From NCBI GenBank assembly GCA_001825665.1, contig MHXZ01000053.1, positions 1 through 64,000 on the forward strand: 64,000 bases of DNA, given 5' to 3'. This DNA is from Planctomycetes bacterium GWF2_41_51 (GTDB lineage: Bacteria > Planctomycetota > Phycisphaerae > Sedimentisphaerales > UBA12454). The position numbers and the translations under genes are program-made. Below the pieces are notes generated by a model. The model was given only the letters and a program-made list of their open reading frames with translations. It was not told the origin of the DNA and did no database searches. Below are positions 42,001 through 51,221 of the stretch, piece by piece (the stretch's first letter is position 1; the number at the start of each line of letters is the position of its first letter).

Positions 42001-43035
42001 ATGAAAGCATTAGCGCTTACAGGTTTGAAGAAACTTGAATTTTTGGAAGTTCCGAAACCGAAAATTGTAAAAGATACTGATGTTCTGCTTAAAATTGCAG
42101 TTGTCGGTGTCTGCGGCAGCGATGTACATTATTACGAAACCGGCAGAGTCGGCTCTCAGGTCGTAACATATCCATATTTAATCGGCCATGAATGTTCCGC
42201 TATAGTTGAGCAGGTGGGCAAAGATGTAAAAAGTATAAAGCCCGGCGACAGAGTCGTCGTCGAGCCTGCGGTTTCCTGTTATAACTGCGACCAATGCAAA
42301 ATGGGAAGAGAAAACACGTGCAGAAATTTAAGTTTCCTCGGCACACCCGGCCAAGGCGACGGCTGCCTTTGTGAATATATGGTAATGCCGCAGGAATGCT
42401 GCCTTGTAATTAATGACAAGCTGACGCTCATTCAGGCTGCGCTTTGCGAACCTTTCACAATCGGATTGTATGCCGCCAAACAGGGGCAGGGGAATTATCG
42501 AGATAAAATTGCAATACTCGGCTCAGGCCCAATAGGACTTAGCACTATGACCGCCGCCGGAATCAAAGGCGCTAAAAAAGTTTATATGACCGATAAGCTC
42601 GACTACAGACTGAACATCGCAAAAAAACAGGGAGCGGACTGGACGGGCAATCCCGATAGGATTGATATTGTCGAACAGATAAAAAAACTCGAACCGCTCG
42701 GCGTCGATGTAGTTTACGAATGCGCAGGTCAGCAGAGTACGATTGACCAGGCTCTTGAAATTTTGCGCCCCGGCGGAAAACTCGTCCTCGTCGGAATCCC
42801 GCGCGAAAGCAGAATATCTTTCAGTATAGACTTTGCCCGAAGAAAAGAAATCACGATTGTGAACATTCGCAGACAAAACAGAACGACGGAAGAGTCGATT
42901 GAGCTTATTGCCGAAAAGAAAGTGAATGTCGATTTTATGGTAACGCACAAATTCCCGTTCAGTGATGCTATAAAAGCATTTGAACTCGTTGCAGACTACA
43001 ACGACGGCGTCGTCAAAGCAATGGTCGAATTTTGA
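42001..43035 (+). CDS. zinc-dependent alcohol/polyol dehydrogenase
   Basis: This 344-residue medium-chain dehydrogenase of the sorbitol/threonine dehydrogenase group has VGVCGSDVHYYETGRVG and IGHECSA with the catalytic zinc ligands Cys, His and Glu. CYNCDQCKMGRENTC holds the structural zinc, and LGSGPIGLSTM is the NAD-binding loop. The substrate cannot be named; a polyol such as sorbitol or xylitol is likely from the HYYETG text. It is transcribed alone. Confidence 0.85.
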   Translation: MKALALTGLKKLEFLEVPKPKIVKDTDVLLKIAVVGVCGSDVHYYETGRVGSQVVTYPYLIGHECSAIVEQVGKDVKSIKPGDRVVVEPAVSCYNCDQCKMGRENTCRNLSFLGTPGQGDGCLCEYMVMPQECCLVINDKLTLIQAALCEPFTIGLYAAKQGQGNYRDKIAILGSGPIGLSTMTAAGIKGAKKVYMTDKLDYRLNIAKKQGADWTGNPDRIDIVEQIKKLEPLGVDVVYECAGQQSTIDQALEILRPGGKLVLVGIPRESRISFSIDFARRKEITIVNIRRQNRTTEESIELIAEKKVNVDFMVTHKFPFSDAIKAFELVADYNDGVVKAMVEF

Positions 43036-43084
43036 TGTTTTAAGGTTATTGCAAAAATGATATTAGTTTACTATATTAAATAAA

Positions 43085-43351
43085 ATGTGGAATTTGAATG
43101 AAATAATCGAAATCAAATATAAAAATGGATATGTTTACCATATCGTTTTTGATGATCGATTGAATGGCGATATCGATTTTTCGCCTTGGCTCGAAAAAGG
43201 TCCCATATTTGCCCCCTTGAAAGATGTAAAATTTTTCAGACAGGCATCTATCGATGGCGGAACTATTTCCTGGCCAAATGGGGCAGATATCGCGCCGGAA
43301 ACGCTGTACGCAATTCTTCAGAAATCTCTTTCCTCTACTCAGGCAAAATGA
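43085..43351 (+). CDS. DUF2442-family small protein
   Basis: This 88-residue protein with [22 protein letters not shown] near its end matches DUF2442, small proteins often found as toxin-antitoxin-like partners with DUF4160. No partner gene is present here. Its start lies 50 bases after the dehydrogenase. Function unknown. Confidence 0.7.
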   Translation: MWNLNEIIEIKYKNGYVYHIVFDDRLNGDIDFSPWLEKGPIFAPLKDVKFFRQASIDGGTISWPNGADIAPETLYAILQKSLSSTQAK

Positions 43352-43418
43352 AATATAAAATCAATCTTCTGTTTTGCTTCTTTATATTTTATTTAACCAC
43401 CTGTGGTTTAAAAAATTA

Positions 43419-43455
43419 ATTTCGTGTAAATTTGCGTTAATTAGTGGTTAATTAA
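43419..43455 (+). repeat. short intergenic repeat of the TTCGTG-TGGTTAA type
   Basis: ATTTCGTGTAAATTTGCGTTAATTAGTGGTTAATTAAAG is a degenerate three-unit member of the repeat family listed at 40828. It ends five bases before the cinA start. Confidence 0.5.
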
Positions 43456-43459
43456 AGAT

Positions 43460-44698
43460 ATGAAAAAAGCAGCGATAATCAGTGTTGGTAATGAACTTCT
43501 AAACGGCAATACTGTCGATACAAACAGCAACTGGCTGGAAAGCCGGCTGCTCACGATTTCCATTCCTGTTGTTTACAGTTGCGCGATTATCGATGATATA
43601 GAAGAAATTAAAAACGCGATAGAATACGCATCCCGCAAAGCAAATATAATTTTAATAACAGGGGGCTTGGGGCCGACAGACGATGATATTACAAGAGATG
43701 GAATTGCAAAATTTCTCAACGTCGAACTTGAATATCATCCTGAAATTTTCAAAAAGATGGAAAACTTCTTTCTCTCCATTAATCGTCCTCTTGTCGAAAA
43801 AAACAGAATTCAGGCATATCTGCCTGTGGGTGCAAGCGAAATTGAAAACGACCTCGGCACAGCGCCCGGAATATTTTATCAGGATGATCAAAAAATTATC
43901 GCATCTTTTCCCGGCGTTCCATCCGAGATGAAACAGATGTTCGATAAATCTATATTTCCGAAACTGCAAAGTTTAAGCGCCGACAATTTAGTCATAAAAA
44001 AAATCAAATGCATCGGCGCAGGCGAATCGATGATTGCCGAAATGATTGGCGATATGATGGATCGCGGCAGAAATCCGCTCATAAACTGCACAGTTGACCA
44101 CGGAATTATAACGCTTCATATAATCGCAAGAGCAAAAGATAGAAAAATCGCCGAAGATATGGCCGTCAAGGATACTGAAAAATTGCAGCACATTCTCGGC
44201 CCGCTTATTTTTGGTTATGACAATCAAACCATTGCCGAGGTAGCAGGGCAGAAACTTGCTGAAAAGAAAAAAACTCTCGCCACTGCCGAATCCTGCACCG
44301 GAGGCCAGATTTCAAAAATGATTACAGATGTCCCCGGCTCAAGCAGATATTTTACTTATGGCTGGATAACTTACAGCAATGAAGCTAAAATCTCACAGCT
44401 TGGAGTAGATAAAAAGTTAATCGAGCAATTCGGAGCAGTCAGCAGCGAGGTGGCGACAGCCATGGCAATAGGAGCGAGGAAAAAAGCAGGTTCCGATTAT
44501 GCGATTGCTGTAACCGGAATTGCCGGCCCGGAAGGCGGAACCGAACAAAAACCGGTAGGATTGGTATATATTTCTATTGTCGGTCCGAACAGTGTCAAAA
44601 CGGAGAAATTTTTATTTGGGTCAAGAAACCGAGATTTTATCAGACTACGAACTTGCCAAGTCGCGCTTAATTTACTCAGATTAAACTTGTCCATTTGA
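43460..44698 (+). CDS. cinA: CinA-family protein (nicotinamide-nucleotide amidase / ADP-ribose pyrophosphatase)
   Basis: This 412-residue protein of two domains has an N-terminal MoaB/MogA-like COG1058 domain (ISVGNELLNGNTVDTNS, ITGGLGPTDDDITRD, FPGVPSEM) and a C-terminal PncC amidase domain (TAESCTGGQISKMITDVPGSS, AVTGIAGPEGGT). Members recycle NMN to NaMN and hydrolyse ADP-ribose. Full family length. Lies upstream of the pilus cluster on the same strand. Confidence 0.93.
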   Translation: MKKAAIISVGNELLNGNTVDTNSNWLESRLLTISIPVVYSCAIIDDIEEIKNAIEYASRKANIILITGGLGPTDDDITRDGIAKFLNVELEYHPEIFKKMENFFLSINRPLVEKNRIQAYLPVGASEIENDLGTAPGIFYQDDQKIIASFPGVPSEMKQMFDKSIFPKLQSLSADNLVIKKIKCIGAGESMIAEMIGDMMDRGRNPLINCTVDHGIITLHIIARAKDRKIAEDMAVKDTEKLQHILGPLIFGYDNQTIAEVAGQKLAEKKKTLATAESCTGGQISKMITDVPGSSRYFTYGWITYSNEAKISQLGVDKKLIEQFGAVSSEVATAMAIGARKKAGSDYAIAVTGIAGPEGGTEQKPVGLVYISIVGPNSVKTEKFLFGSRNRDFIRLRTCQVALNLLRLNLSI

Positions 44699-44768
44699 CC
44701 TGAACAGCCGATAGTGGTATAATAGCCCTCAGGGCGGAGTTAGATAATATCTATATTTATTAGGTTAT

Positions 44769-46481
44769 ATGGCTAAAAGTAGAAGAAAATTAGGTGAAAT
44801 TCTTTACAAAAACGGGCTTATCGGCAAGGAAGCCCTGATTACTGCTATCAAGACCTGCCATCAAAAGAACAAAAGGCTTGGCGATTTGCTGATTGAGCAG
44901 GGACTTGTAACAGAAGAGGAAGTTTCAAAGGCAATCGCTCATCAGTTCGGTATGGAATATATCGACCTCGACAGATTCCACATTTCACAGGAAGCATTAA
45001 AACTCATCCCGCAGGAAGTCGTTCAGAAATACAGCGTTTTGCCGACAGCCAAAGAAAACGGCAGACTAAAACTGATAATCAGCGATCCGCTTGACCTGGA
45101 TATGATTGATACTTTGCGTTTCAGGCTCAATAGTGAGCTGGAATGCAGTATGGCAAGTCCTACCAAAATTCGGGCTTTTATCGATAGAAGCATCGATAAT
45201 GTCCGCAGCAGTATCGACGCCACCGCGGCCGAACTTGCCGCCGAAGGCCATTCGATTGAAGCGGAAATACTCAAAGCCGAAGCCGCAGGCGACGACGACG
45301 AAGGTCCGGTTATCAGGCTGGTAAATTTGATGATTGACGAAGCCGTTCACATGAAGGCAAGCGATATTCACATCGAACCGATGGCCGACCGTGTAAGGGT
45401 GCGGTATCGTGTCGATGGTGTTTGCGCTGAAAGGGATACCATCCCGAAACACATGCAGGCTTCCGTTCTTGCAAGATTGAAAATTCTGTCCGGAATGGAT
45501 ATTTCCGAACGAAGACTGCCCCAGGACGGTAGAATTCAAAGAGAAATCGATGGCAAAAAGATCGACTTCCGTGTTTCCGCTCTGCCCGGCTATCACGGCG
45601 AAAGTACCGTTCTTCGTATTTTGTCGCCGGAATCGATTAATATCGGTATTCAGGCGCTCGGTCTCGGCGATGAAGACCATCAGAAATTCTTGAAAATCAT
45701 TAAACGGCCAAACGGTATTTTCCTCGTTACAGGCCCGACCGGAAGCGGTAAAAGTACAACGCTTTATTCCGCCTTAAAGGAATTGAACAAGCCCGACAAA
45801 AAAATCATTACAGCAGAAGACCCCGTCGAATATAACGTTGCAGGCATTAACCAGTGCCAGGTAAGAGAAGATATCCATCTCTCATTTGCCAAGATTCTCA
45901 GAGCTATGCTTCGCCAGGCTCCCAACGTAATTCTCGTCGGTGAAATTCGTGACGGCGAAGTTGCGGATATCGCTATTCAGGCCGCACTTACAGGTCACCT
46001 TGTATTCAGCACTCTGCACACAAACGACGCCTCAAGCGCGATTACGCGTCTTATTGATATGGGTGTAAAACCTTTCCTTGTAGCAAGTTCCGTTCAGGCC
46101 ATTATGGCACAGAGACTTGTCAGAAGGATATGTCCGAATTGTAAAATCGTCGATGAGCATCCCGACCCGCATTATCTAAGGCTGCTTAATATCAGCCATG
46201 AAGATGTCAAAAAATACCCTGTTTACAAAGGTGCAGGATGCAATAGATGTCATAATACCGGTTATAAAGGCAGGCAGGGCATTTTCGAAATTCTGGAAAT
46301 GAACGCCTCTTTGCGAGAGCTTGCTTTCGCCAGGGCATCGGCAACTGAGTTGCGCAAAGCCGCAAAAGCCGCCGGCATGAGAACCCTGCTCGAAGACGGC
46401 AGGCAAAAAGTTTTTAAAGGTATAACCACGCCTGAAGAAATATCGAAACATTCACAGGCGGAAGGTCTGGTTTTGGATTAA
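44769..46481 (+). CDS. pilB: GspE/PilB-family assembly ATPase (first copy)
   Basis: This 570-residue hexameric ATPase drives pilus or pseudopilus extension. It has an N-terminal MshEN/GspE-N domain (KLGEILYKNGLIGKEAL, LGDLLIEQGLVTEEEV), Walker A VTGPTGSGKSTTLYSALKEL, the Asp box AEDPVEYN, Walker B ILVGEIRDGEVADIA and His box HTNDASSAITRLIDMG. The tetracysteine zinc site CPNCK...CNRCHNTGY is typical of PilB/GspE. A retraction motor gene, pilT, follows 17 bases later, favouring a type IV pilus role. Confidence 0.92.
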   Translation: MAKSRRKLGEILYKNGLIGKEALITAIKTCHQKNKRLGDLLIEQGLVTEEEVSKAIAHQFGMEYIDLDRFHISQEALKLIPQEVVQKYSVLPTAKENGRLKLIISDPLDLDMIDTLRFRLNSELECSMASPTKIRAFIDRSIDNVRSSIDATAAELAAEGHSIEAEILKAEAAGDDDEGPVIRLVNLMIDEAVHMKASDIHIEPMADRVRVRYRVDGVCAERDTIPKHMQASVLARLKILSGMDISERRLPQDGRIQREIDGKKIDFRVSALPGYHGESTVLRILSPESINIGIQALGLGDEDHQKFLKIIKRPNGIFLVTGPTGSGKSTTLYSALKELNKPDKKIITAEDPVEYNVAGINQCQVREDIHLSFAKILRAMLRQAPNVILVGEIRDGEVADIAIQAALTGHLVFSTLHTNDASSAITRLIDMGVKPFLVASSVQAIMAQRLVRRICPNCKIVDEHPDPHYLRLLNISHEDVKKYPVYKGAGCNRCHNTGYKGRQGIFEILEMNASLRELAFARASATELRKAAKAAGMRTLLEDGRQKVFKGITTPEEISKHSQAEGLVLD

Positions 46482-46498
46482 TTTTATTAGGATTTTAA

Positions 46499-47635
46499 AT
46501 GGCAACTGTACATATTGACAGACTTCTCGAAGCGTGTATTAAAATGGGTGGTTCCGATTTGCACATCACTGTAGGCAGACCGCCGGTTTTGAGACTCCAC
46601 GGCCGATTAAGGTCATTGGAAACCAAAGTGCTCGAACCTGAGGATACAACCGCTCTTATGAAAAGCATTACTCCTGACAAAAATCAGCAGGAATTCCAGG
46701 AAGTGGGAAGTACTGACTTTGGTTTCGCCTTCGGAGACCAGGCACGTTTCAGAACAGCCGTTTTCCGTCAGAAAAGCAATGTCTCTATGGTTTTACGTTT
46801 AATCCCTTCGGAACTGATGAGTTTGGAAAAAATCGGTTTGCCGAAGATTTGCTCCGCTCTTTGCCGCCGGCCGAGAGGATTGTTCCTTGTAACAGGCCCG
46901 ACAGGCAGCGGAAAAACCACTACTCTTGCAAGTATGATTAACTACATCAACGAAACTCTCGACCGTCACATCATTACCGTCGAGCATCCTATCGAATATT
47001 ACCATCAGCACAAAAAATCAATTATTAACCAGCGCGAAGTCGGCGTTGATGTCCCTTCTTTTGCTGAATCGCTCAGAAGAGCTTTAAGACAGGACCCCGA
47101 TGTTATTCTCGTCGGCGAATTGCGAGACCTTGAAACAATGGAAAACGCGATTAGTGCCGCAGAAACCGGACACCTTGTGTTCAGTACAGTCCACACAACC
47201 GGATGTCAGGGTACTATTAACCGTATTATCAACGTTTTCCCGGTTGACCAGCAGGAACAAATCAGAGTTCAGCTCAGCACGAACCTTATCGCGGTTTTAA
47301 GTCAGGCATTATGTCCGCTCAAAGCCGGCAAAGGCCGAGTCGCAGCTTATGAGTTCATGGTTGTTACTCCCGCTATTTCAAACCTTATTCGTGAAAACAA
47401 GACTTACAGAATCGAATCAAGTATTCAGACCGGAAAAGGTTTGGGTATGCAGCTTCTCGATGACCATCTCTGGGAGCTTTATGATGCCGACAAAATAAGT
47501 CTCGAAGAGATGATAGAAAAAGCCAGACAGCCAAGTATGCTGCTTGAAAAAGCTGAAAAGAAAATGGGCGGAAGAAATGCCGAGTTTATGAAAGAGCTGG
47601 AAAATATTGGGCCGATTATTGGCGCAAAAGAGTAA
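46499..47635 (+). CDS. pilT: PilT-family twitching motility / pilus retraction ATPase
   Basis: This 378-residue protein has MGGSDLHITVGRPPVLRLHGRL, Walker A GPTGSGKTTTLASM, VEHPIEYYHQHKKSIINQREVG, ILVGELRDLETM and HTTGCQGTINRIINVFP, which are PilT signatures. It lacks the zinc cysteines of PilB. It powers pilus retraction. Its C-terminus carries a Lys/Glu-rich tail (KAEKKMGGRNAEF). Operon with the preceding pilB. Confidence 0.93.
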   Translation: MATVHIDRLLEACIKMGGSDLHITVGRPPVLRLHGRLRSLETKVLEPEDTTALMKSITPDKNQQEFQEVGSTDFGFAFGDQARFRTAVFRQKSNVSMVLRLIPSELMSLEKIGLPKICSALCRRPRGLFLVTGPTGSGKTTTLASMINYINETLDRHIITVEHPIEYYHQHKKSIINQREVGVDVPSFAESLRRALRQDPDVILVGELRDLETMENAISAAETGHLVFSTVHTTGCQGTINRIINVFPVDQQEQIRVQLSTNLIAVLSQALCPLKAGKGRVAAYEFMVVTPAISNLIRENKTYRIESSIQTGKGLGMQLLDDHLWELYDADKISLEEMIEKARQPSMLLEKAEKKMGGRNAEFMKELENIGPIIGAKE

Positions 47636-47786
47636 ACTTAGGCAAATGTCAAGTCGGGGTTGGTAAAAAACGGATAATTTTCCTCATTTTACTTTCTCGT
47701 TATTAAAAGTATTTATTTGAACGATAGTTATGGTGTAGGTATTCCCAGCAGATTACCTATTTTAACGACTTTTACGATTAGCATAT

Positions 47787-47838
47787 ACGACAATAATGGA
47801 GTTTATCATAATTATAATTACTATAAACCATTTGTCGT
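47787..47838 (+). promoter_or_regulatory. long imperfect hairpin in the gap between pilT and the second ATPase gene
   Basis: ACGACAATAATGGAGTTTAT and ATAAACCATTTGTCGT pair with bulges around a 16-base AT-rich loop. The 290-base gap otherwise holds AT-rich text and a strong ribosome site (GGAGGT) for the next gene, so a promoter and operator probably lie here. Confidence 0.4.
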
Positions 47839-47925
47839 GTACATAATTTTCTTGTTATCATAAACTTATGATTGTATATTGTAAATTGTAAGGAACGAAC
47901 GTTTTTATAAAACGGAGGTCTGAAA

Positions 47926-49674
47926 ATGGCCAAAGACATTCCAATCGAGCAGTTGCGGGGCAGATCGTTAGGACGAATCCTTGTTAAAATGGGTATCTTA
48001 ACGAGGGACAAAGTCCATCAATGCCTCACCGTCCAAAAGAAAAAGGGCGGCGGCGTTCTTCTCGGACAAGTGATGCTTGAGCTGGCAATGATTGACCAAA
48101 AGCAGCTTAATAAAGCGCTCGCGGCTCAAAGAGGAATGGATTTCGCCGAACTGGGCGGGTTGGAAATTGACAAAGCCGTTATCGAACAAATCCCTGCTCA
48201 AATGGCCAACGCATATCGTGTCATTCCCCTTGAATACAGCAAAACCGACAACCAGATGATTGTCGCTATAGACAGTCCTGATAATTTCAAAGCCACAGAT
48301 GATTTAAGCACCCTTATGGGTTACAAGGTAAGAGCCAAAGTCGCTTCCCCGGCCGACCTTGATGAAATGCTTAAAAAATACTACTCCAAGGAAGACGAGA
48401 GCATTAATGACCTCATCGGCCAGCTCGAAGGTGACGATTTCCTCGGTGAGTTTGCCGGCAGAGACCATAGTATCGACCTTGACGAGCTGAAAGAGCTTGC
48501 CGAATCGAACCCGGTCAAAAAACTGCTGAATCTCGTACTTCTTCAGGCAATAAAAGACAAAGCATCAGACATCCACTTCGAACCTTTTGAAGATGAATAT
48601 AAAATGAGGTATCGAATCGACGGCGTGCTTTATGAAATGATACCGCCGCCGAAACACATCGCCGTAGCCATCAGTTCCAGAATTAAGGTTATGGCAAACC
48701 TCGATATAGCTGAAAGAAGACTGCCGCAGGACGGAAGAATACCGCTGACAGTCCAGGGCCATCAGGTCGACCTTCGTGTCGCTATTTTGCCGACGATGTT
48801 CGGCGAAAGCGTCGTGCTTCGTGTTCTCGACAGATCCCAGCTCGATTTGAAACTCGAGAACCTCGGTATGACGTCGGTTGATATGAGCACGATTCGTCAA
48901 CTGGTCGAAAAACCCAATGGCATTTTGATTGTAACAGGCCCGACAGGCAGCGGCAAAACAACAACTCTTTATTCGGCGCTCAAGGAACTCAACACAATCG
49001 ACAGCAAATTGATTACCACCGAAGACCCCGTTGAATACGACATCGACGGAATTATTCAGGTACAGATGAAACCTGACATCGGTCTTACATTCGCAAGCTG
49101 TCTGCGTTCTATTTTGCGTCAGGACCCCGATGTGATAATGGTCGGTGAAATTCGTGACCTTGAAACTGCGCAAATCGCGTCGCAGGCTTCGCTGACAGGC
49201 CACCTTGTATTTACAACCCTTCACACCAACGACGCTCCAAGTGCAATCGCAAGACTTCTCGACCTTGGCCTTGAGCCGTTTTTGATTACCGCTACTCTCG
49301 AAGGCATCATCGCGCAAAGACTCGTCAGGAAAATCTGCGCAAATTGCAAAGAAGCCTACGAACCCACCGAAGAGCAGCTTCTCGAACTTGATTTGAGACC
49401 CGATATGGTGCAGGGCAAAAAGTTTTATTACGGCCGGGGCTGCGACCAGTGCAACAACACCGGCTACAGAGGCCGAATGGGCATTTATGAAATAATGGTC
49501 TTTGACGATGAAATGCGCGAGCTTGTGATGAATCATGCCTCGACAAACGTTCTGCGAAACGCCGCGAAAAAAGTCGGTATGATTACGCTTCGCGAAAAAG
49601 GACTTAAAGCCATTTTCGATGGCATTACAACAATAGAAGAAGTCGTAAAAGAAACAGTAATGGAAGAACAGTAA
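47926..49674 (+). CDS. gspE: GspE/PilB-family assembly ATPase (second copy)
   Basis: This 582-residue paralog of the first ATPase has RSLGRILVKMGILTRDKVHQ at the N-terminus, Walker A VTGPTGSGKTTTLYSALKEL, Walker B IMVGEIRDLETAQIA, and tetracysteine CANCK...CDQCNNTGY. It sits directly ahead of the inner-membrane platform gene and the prepilin genes, so it is the likely motor for the pseudopilus of that set (type II secretion-like). GGAGGT is eight bases before the ATG. Confidence 0.9.
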   Translation: MAKDIPIEQLRGRSLGRILVKMGILTRDKVHQCLTVQKKKGGGVLLGQVMLELAMIDQKQLNKALAAQRGMDFAELGGLEIDKAVIEQIPAQMANAYRVIPLEYSKTDNQMIVAIDSPDNFKATDDLSTLMGYKVRAKVASPADLDEMLKKYYSKEDESINDLIGQLEGDDFLGEFAGRDHSIDLDELKELAESNPVKKLLNLVLLQAIKDKASDIHFEPFEDEYKMRYRIDGVLYEMIPPPKHIAVAISSRIKVMANLDIAERRLPQDGRIPLTVQGHQVDLRVAILPTMFGESVVLRVLDRSQLDLKLENLGMTSVDMSTIRQLVEKPNGILIVTGPTGSGKTTTLYSALKELNTIDSKLITTEDPVEYDIDGIIQVQMKPDIGLTFASCLRSILRQDPDVIMVGEIRDLETAQIASQASLTGHLVFTTLHTNDAPSAIARLLDLGLEPFLITATLEGIIAQRLVRKICANCKEAYEPTEEQLLELDLRPDMVQGKKFYYGRGCDQCNNTGYRGRMGIYEIMVFDDEMRELVMNHASTNVLRNAAKKVGMITLREKGLKAIFDGITTIEEVVKETVMEEQ

Positions 49675-49717
49675 CGAGTAAAATTTAAAATTGAAGATTG
49701 AAGATTTTTGCGTCAAT

Positions 49718-49789
49718 CGGCTGCGGTAACGCCGCTCGTATCGGTTACGTTAAACGTGAGACGATAAACGAAACGAGCTTCACACCGCA
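49718..49789. repeat. hairpin repeat A between secretion genes
   Basis: GCGGTAACGCCGCTCGTATCG pairs with CGAAACGAGCTTCACACCGC, with GTTACGTTAAACGT in the loop. Related elements lie at 52281 and 53272. About 70 bases long, it fills the gap before the platform protein gene. Confidence 0.6.
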
Positions 49790-49820
49790 AAACGAAAGAC
49801 GAAGGTTTGAATGGTGATTT

Positions 49821-51065
49821 ATGCCGGTATTTCAATATGAAGCTTTGGATTCCAATGGAGCGGAAGTAAAAGGCCAGATTGAGGCGCTTAGCGGCGATGA
49901 GGCGCTCAGCAAGATTCGCAATATGGGCTATTTCCCCACAAAGCCTCCCAAGGTAAAGGGCGGAGTGCGGGAAAAATTAGCCGCCGCTGCAAAACCAAAA
50001 TCCCGAAGAGGCTCTGGCGGCAAAGTTAAAGTAAAAGTGCTTACCCAATTCGCTCGCCAGCTTTCGACTTTGCAGGATGCCGGTTTGCCGATTTTGCGTT
50101 CGCTCAGAATTTTGGAAGAACAGCAAAAGGCAGGTACTTTCAGACGCGTTATCGGTTATGTCGCAGATGACATCGAAAGCGGTTCCACTTTGTCAGAGGC
50201 ACTTGGCAAATTTCCAAAGGCTTTCAACAGGCTCTTTGTGAACATGGTGGCCGCAGGCGAAGTCGGCGGTGTGCTCGATGTCATTCTCGCAAGGCTTGCC
50301 GACTTCATGGAAAAAGCGCAAAAGCTCAAAGCAAAAATCAAAGGCGCGATGGTTTACCCCGTCGTCGTTTTGACTGCCGCATTCGGTATCGTTATGGGTT
50401 TGATGATTGGCGTTATTCCGAAATTCAGTACCGTGCTGAAGGATATGACCGGCGGCGAACTCCCCGGCCTTACCACTGCTATCATCAAATTCAGTAACTG
50501 GCTTGCGTTCGGCTTCGGCTGGGCAGTTATGCTCGCAGTGCCGTTTGTAATTATGTTTACTTTGAGGATTATCAGAAAATTCGGACTCGGCAGATACATC
50601 CTCGATACCATTAACCTCAAGCTGCCCGTTGTCGGCCAGATTGTTTACAAAACAACCGTCGCCAGATGGACAAGAACTCTCGGTACTCTTATCAGCGCCG
50701 GTGTTCCGATTCTCGAAGCGATAAATATTACCGCCGATACTTCCGGCAACGAAGTTTATTCGACTATGCTTCGCAAAGTCCACAACGGCATTCGGCAGGG
50801 CGATACCTTCGCAAACCCGCTCCGCCAGTCGAAAACCGTTGACGGTCTTGTCGTCAATATGATTGACGTCGGCGAGGAAACGGGCGATATGGATAAAATG
50901 CTTTTGAAAATCGCAAACAACTTCGACGAAGAAGTGGACGTGCTCGTCGGTTCTCTTATGAGTTTGCTTGAGCCGATGATGATTATCGTCCTCGGTGGCG
51001 TCGTCGGCACTATCGTGCTCGCGATTTTCCTCCCGATGGTAAAGATTATTACATCGCTGATGTAA
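49821..51065 (+). CDS. gspF: GspF/PilC-family inner-membrane platform protein
   Basis: This 414-residue protein has two T2SSF domains. FARQLSTLQDAGLPILRSLRILEEQQ and TRTLGTLISAGVPILEAINITAD are the paired signatures, VAAGEVGGVLD and DVGEETGDMDKML the helix turns, with three membrane helices. An N-terminal extension is lysine-rich (KPKSRRGSGGKVKVKV). It couples the ATPase motor to pilin insertion. The only platform gene in the window for two motors. Confidence 0.92.
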   Translation: MPVFQYEALDSNGAEVKGQIEALSGDEALSKIRNMGYFPTKPPKVKGGVREKLAAAAKPKSRRGSGGKVKVKVLTQFARQLSTLQDAGLPILRSLRILEEQQKAGTFRRVIGYVADDIESGSTLSEALGKFPKAFNRLFVNMVAAGEVGGVLDVILARLADFMEKAQKLKAKIKGAMVYPVVVLTAAFGIVMGLMIGVIPKFSTVLKDMTGGELPGLTTAIIKFSNWLAFGFGWAVMLAVPFVIMFTLRIIRKFGLGRYILDTINLKLPVVGQIVYKTTVARWTRTLGTLISAGVPILEAINITADTSGNEVYSTMLRKVHNGIRQGDTFANPLRQSKTVDGLVVNMIDVGEETGDMDKMLLKIANNFDEEVDVLVGSLMSLLEPMMIIVLGGVVGTIVLAIFLPMVKIITSLM

Positions 51066-51150
51066 TCGTTCCGAGATGGGTATCCGAGCCCTGACCGTAA
51101 GGGATGGGTAATAGTAATCGCTGGATGAATCCAGTGTTTGAAAAAGTAAA

Positions 51151-51187
51151 TATCTGCGGAAATCCGCGTAATCCGTGGTTAAAAATA
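51151..51187 (+). repeat. short intergenic repeat of the CCGCGTAATCCGTGGTTAAAA type
   Basis: TGCGGAAATCCGCGTAATCCGTGGTTAAAAATAG is a member of the TTCGTG/TGGTTAAA repeat family, with CCGCG replacing TTCGTG in the first units, as also at 61718. Located 35 bases before the next start. Confidence 0.55.
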
Positions 51188-51221
51188 GAAATAATAATTA
51201 CTTATAGGAAAGGCAGCTAAA

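Noticed and set aside
48565-49716. 383-residue minus-strand ORF opposite the second assembly ATPase
   Set aside because: It is a shadow of the well-supported plus-strand gene; the translated text shows no domain.
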